A DNA stretch of 8,160 bases from the NCBI GenBank assembly GCA_903957405.1, contig CAJBPC010000781.1, positions 1 to 8,160 of the forward strand, given 5' to 3'. The DNA comes from an uncultured bacterium (lineage in GTDB: Bacteria > Bacteroidota > Bacteroidia > Chitinophagales > Chitinophagaceae). Positions within the stretch are counted from its first letter, which is position 1. The number at the start of each line of letters is the position of its first letter. The position numbers were made by a program, and so were the translations under genes. The notes under the pieces were generated by a model, which was not told the origin of the DNA, did no database searches, and was given only the letters and a program-made list of their open reading frames with translations. Of this stretch, positions 5,566 through 8,160 are shown piece by piece.

Positions 5566-6714
5566 TCAGACCCTGATGTATATCATTTTTCGGTCCAGCC
5601 AACGACAAATCAACCAGAAGATGAGGATATGAAAGATGGCGTAGAGGAGTGATCCGTTCATTTGTCCGAATGCGGGCGAGAAGAAATGTTCATACATCCA
5701 GTTGCCGAGTCCCCTGTAAACGGGTTTCCCGTCTTTCATGCCATCTGCGATGCGGAAGAGTCCGTATGTCTTGGCCACTACTCCGCTCAGCACGAAGATG
5801 AACAGCGGGTTCTTGCCGAAGACATCGAAGAACCGGCTCCAGAAGCCCATGATCTTGCGGAATTCGATCAGGTACATCATGATCCCCAGTACGGACATCG
5901 CCAATCCGGCGGTGTAGAGCACATAGGAGCTTGTCCATATTTTCTTGTTGATGGGGAACGTGAGGTCCCAGCAGAGACCGGCGAAGATCAGCAGCAAGGC
6001 CGCTACGAAGAGGTTGGAAAGCATCTCCCAAGTCTTCCCTTTTTGGATGATGTAGTTACCTGCGAGGTAACCTGACAAGACTTGTACGATTGAGGGGATC
6101 GTACTCATGATTCCTTCGGGATCAAAAGGCACCCCTTCACCCCGGTAGAGGTGATCTTCTCCCAGTATCCATTTATCGACAGCGGTGCCGAAATAGCCAT
6201 TGAGGCTGTACGGGTCGGAAGGCTCTCCGAAACCGAGGCACAGCAACCAGTAAGCCAGCAGCATGATCGATCCTGCCATAAAGGCTCCTTTGGCTTTTAG
6301 CAGGTGTATGATCAGGGAGGCGAAGAAGTAACTCAGGGCGATCCGCTGCAGCACGCCAAGGATGCGGAGTTTGTCGAAGGTCTTGATGACAAGTTGTCCG
6401 TCTCCGTCATACCGGACGAACGGGAACCAGTTCAATGCCAGTCCGATCAGAAAAATCAGCAGGAAGCGGCGTGTCACTTTTTTCCAGAATGCGGCGTGTC
6501 CGGCGGCTTCCAGGCGAGGCATCACAAATGCCATGGCATTGCCAACGGCGAAAAGGAAGAAGGGGAATACGAGGTCGGTGGGCGTCACACCGTGCCACTG
6601 GGCATGTGCGAGCGGGCGGTAGATATACGACCAGCTGCCGGGAGTATTCACCAGGATCATGAGGGCCACGGTCATGCCCCTGAATACATCGAGTGAATGA
6701 AAGCGACTTTCCAT
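5566..6714 (-). CDS. HGSNAT/NagX-like membrane acyltransferase, complete
   Basis: A 382-aa polytopic membrane protein, probably with 10-11 helices. The N-terminus has LDVFRG (8-13), then His37 in LAHAQWHG and TPTDLVFPFFLFAVGN (44-59), the signature of the HGSNAT/NagX family (COG4299). His37 corresponds to the active-site histidine of human HGSNAT, which transfers acetyl from acetyl-CoA on the inner face to an amino sugar on the other face. A central soluble loop carries YRGEGVPFDPEGIMSTIPS, also present in the left-edge paralogue. The C-terminus ends with a membrane helix (YAIFHILIFWLICRWL) and a short basic tail. Start ATG 6714 is preceded by a very AT-rich leader with no Shine-Dalgarno, which is usual in Bacteroidota. 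It lies upstream of the aldose epimerase gene and may be co-transcribed with it. Sugar or cell-surface glycan acetylation, or a role in amino-sugar uptake as proposed for NagX, is inferred. Confidence 0.92.
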   Translation of the reverse strand: MESRFHSLDVFRGMTVALMILVNTPGSWSYIYRPLAHAQWHGVTPTDLVFPFFLFAVGNAMAFVMPRLEAAGHAAFWKKVTRRFLLIFLIGLALNWFPFVRYDGDGQLVIKTFDKLRILGVLQRIALSYFFASLIIHLLKAKGAFMAGSIMLLAYWLLCLGFGEPSDPYSLNGYFGTAVDKWILGEDHLYRGEGVPFDPEGIMSTIPSIVQVLSGYLAGNYIIQKGKTWEMLSNLFVAALLLIFAGLCWDLTFPINKKIWTSSYVLYTAGLAMSVLGIMMYLIEFRKIMGFWSRFFDVFGKNPLFIFVLSGVVAKTYGLFRIADGMKDGKPVYRGLGNWMYEHFFSPAFGQMNGSLLYAIFHILIFWLICRWLDRKMIYIRV

Positions 6715-7066
6715 TTTTTATAAATTTTATTTGTCTGCTCGTTGTTAATTTTGATAACTAAATGATTGTCAGGTCATAGTAGCCGCTTATAGAAAGGTAT
6801 ATGTTACAGTTCGTTCAAAACTCGGGTTTGCCTATTTGAAAGCAATATCAGAATGCTAATCTTTGTTATGGATGGAAGATTCTTGAATACTTGATTTAGT
6901 GGTATTCTGTGAATTTAAGGTACAATAGAAAATGATGAAATCCGTTTTGAGATGGTCAGTCGGTTGTGCAGTTATGCGGCCGGACGCTGGGCGGGCACAA
7001 TATGTGGATGAAAGCGTCAATTGAAAGGTTCAATTTTTAAGTGTTACAGAAGATTTCAAACATACG
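6715..7066. other. Divergent intergenic region without a convincing gene
   Basis: About 350 bp lie between the leftward acyltransferase gene and the rightward wzm gene. The left third is AT-rich and presumably holds the promoter of the leftward gene. I found no exact TAnnTTTG box in a useful position for either gene. GAATAC (6885-6890) and GTATTC (6902-6907) form a weak inverted repeat. A 30-codon frame (6932-7024) is discussed among the rejected items. The length suggests regulatory DNA for the polysaccharide locus. Confidence 0.6.
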
Positions 7067-7936
7067 ATGGACTCCGGATCGAAACAACATGAAGAGGACT
7101 GGGACATGGTCATAGAGCCAAAAGCCAGCATATTTTCCTTAAATCTCAAAGAGGTATGGCACCATGGTTATCTGCTGACGATGTTTGTCAAGCGGGACGT
7201 GGTTGCGGTATACAAGCAGACCATATTGGGTCCTTTGTGGTTTTTCATTCAGCCATTGCTTACGACGGTGACCTTCACCATTGTTTTCGGCAACATTGCG
7301 AAGATCTCGACAGATGGTCTGCCGCAGGTGCTTTTCTACATGGCGGGCATCACGATCTGGAATTATTTTTCTGAAAGCCTGACGAACACGAGCAACACGT
7401 TCACCACGAATGCCAATATTTTCGGGAAGGTTTATTTCCCGAGGCTGGTGATGCCGCTATCGAAGGTTATTTCGGGTCTTTTGAAGTTCGGGATACAGTA
7501 CTTGCTGTTCATTGTGTTCTTGTTTTATTTTCTGTACAATGGAGCGGATATCCATCCTGACCCACTCGGCATATTGATTGTGACACCCATTGTGATCATT
7601 GTCATGGCCGGTCTTGGGCTGGGGCTTGGATTGATACTTTCTTCCCTTACGACCAAGTACCGTGACCTTGTTTTCCTGATCACGTTCGGCATCCAGCTGC
7701 TGATGTACGCGACTCCGGTGATCTATCCCCTTTCGTCCATGGGCGATAAATTCCGTTGGCTCATCGAGGCGAATCCGTTGTCATGGCTTGTGGAAGCTTT
7801 TCGGAAGGTCTATCTTGGCGAGGGCCAGTTAAGTGTAATGGGGTTGCTTTATAGTTTCACATTCATGAGTGTCATCCTCGTATTGGGCGTATTGATATTC
7901 AACAGGGTTGAGAAAACATTCATGGACACAGTATAG
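7067..7936 (+). CDS. wzm: Wzm, ABC-2 type polysaccharide export permease
   Basis: A 289-aa inner-membrane protein of the ABC-2 permease family. After a short polar N-terminus (EEDWDMVI, 9-16) comes an amphipathic gate segment (LLTMFVKRDVVAVYKQTILGP, about 37-56), then six predicted helices near 57-77, 86-102, 135-157, 168-192, 201-221 and 258-278. The LGPLWFFIQPLLTT stretch, TTKYRDLVFLITFGIQ (195-210) and ANPLSWLVEAFR (235-246) are characteristic of O-antigen and capsule exporters. Two copies should pair with two Wzt ATPases to move lipid-linked polysaccharide across the inner membrane. ATG 7067 is preferred over ATG 7106 because it keeps the EEDWDMVI stretch, which I recall from related permeases. 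Only three bases separate it from the wzt start, so the two are in one operon. It is probably the beginning of a cell-surface polysaccharide locus running past the right edge. Confidence 0.95.
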   Translation: MDSGSKQHEEDWDMVIEPKASIFSLNLKEVWHHGYLLTMFVKRDVVAVYKQTILGPLWFFIQPLLTTVTFTIVFGNIAKISTDGLPQVLFYMAGITIWNYFSESLTNTSNTFTTNANIFGKVYFPRLVMPLSKVISGLLKFGIQYLLFIVFLFYFLYNGADIHPDPLGILIVTPIVIIVMAGLGLGLGLILSSLTTKYRDLVFLITFGIQLLMYATPVIYPLSSMGDKFRWLIEANPLSWLVEAFRKVYLGEGQLSVMGLLYSFTFMSVILVLGVLIFNRVEKTFMDTV

Positions 7937-7939
7937 CAT

Positions 7940-8160
7940 ATGAGATCAGTCATTCGAGTAGAAAATATCAGCAAGCAATATCGTCTTGGGTTGGTCGGTA
8001 CGGGTACTTTGAGCCATGACCTGAATCGTTGGTGGCATAGGTTGCGGGGTAAAGAGGATCCGTATCTGAAGATCGGGGAGGTGAATGACCGTTCTCAAAA
8101 GGGTCAGAGTGATTATGTCTGGGCATTGCGGGACATTAATTTCGAGGTCAACAAGGGAGA
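7940..8160 (+). CDS. wzt: Wzt, ABC transporter ATP-binding subunit, 5' part only
   Basis: The frame opens at ATG 7940 and is open to the window edge (73 whole codons). The N-terminus IRVENISKQYRLG (5-17) is the first strand and aromatic A-loop of an ABC ATPase. The next part, TLSHDLNRWWHRLRGKEDPY (23-42), is the insertion usual in polysaccharide-exporter Wzt proteins, and YVWALRDINFEVNKG (59-73) leads to the Walker A loop, which lies just outside. The complete family member is about 400 aa and often has a C-terminal carbohydrate-binding domain that selects the O-antigen; whether this one does cannot be seen. It would supply ATP hydrolysis for Wzm, with which it is tightly linked (three-base gap). 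Confidence in the family is high, but function and completeness rest on sequence beyond the window. Confidence 0.93.
   Translation, partial: MRSVIRVENISKQYRLGLVGTGTLSHDLNRWWHRLRGKEDPYLKIGEVNDRSQKGQSDYVWALRDINFEVNKG

Noticed and set aside
5662..6696. Plus-strand open frames opposite the acyltransferase gene
   Set aside because: The minus strand encodes a clear membrane enzyme. The opposite frames are rich in Gln, Glu and His with no recognisable motif.
6932..7024. 30-codon frame (MMKSVLRWSV...) in phase with wzm, separated from it by one TGA
   Set aside because: It has no recognisable product and no ribosome site. Wzm already has a full-length N-terminus from ATG 7067, so an N-terminal extension broken by a stop is not needed. 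The shared phase can be chance.
7057..7064. Perfect TAnnTTTG on the minus strand (TATGTTTG)
   Set aside because: It lies more than 340 bases upstream of the leftward gene and next to the wzm start, with no -33 partner seen; likely chance.

Overview
The window looks like a chromosomal segment from a member of the Bacteroidota, most likely order Bacteroidales. The grounds are the protein style (HGSNAT/NagX-like acyltransferases, a Bacteroidales-type Wzm/Wzt pair), the near absence of Shine-Dalgarno sequences, AT-rich leaders, and one exact match to the Bacteroidota -7 promoter element TAnnTTTG. No rRNA, tRNA, CRISPR array, IS element or phage gene was seen.

Left part (1-2557, minus strand): a HGSNAT/NagX-like membrane acyltransferase that runs off the left edge, an unrecognised soluble protein of 282 aa, and a 204-aa protein that resembles a degenerate 2H (LigT/2'-5' RNA ligase-like) phosphoesterase. 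All three read leftward.

Middle (2558-4538, plus strand): a short divergent control region with repeated TTTAG/CTAAA inverted repeats, then umuD and umuC, the two subunits of an SOS-type translesion polymerase (Pol V). The UmuC polymerase looks complete and active. The UmuD homologue keeps the fold and length but has Ala and Arg where the Ser-Lys autocleavage dyad should be. This is the most interesting point in the window. A strong 13-bp hairpin closes the region, between umuC and the convergent gene after it.

Right-middle (4554-6714, minus strand): an aldose 1-epimerase-like (GalM family) gene downstream of a second HGSNAT/NagX-like acyltransferase, a paralogue of the gene at the left edge. 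The epimerase has its own candidate promoter at the end of the acyltransferase gene. Together they suggest sugar handling or sugar acetylation.

Right edge (7067-8160, plus strand): after about 350 bp without a convincing gene come wzm (ABC-2 permease) and the first 73 codons of wzt (its ATPase). This is probably the start of an O-antigen or capsular polysaccharide locus that continues beyond the window. The DNA-damage genes and the polysaccharide genes appear to be separate transcription units that happen to be neighbours.
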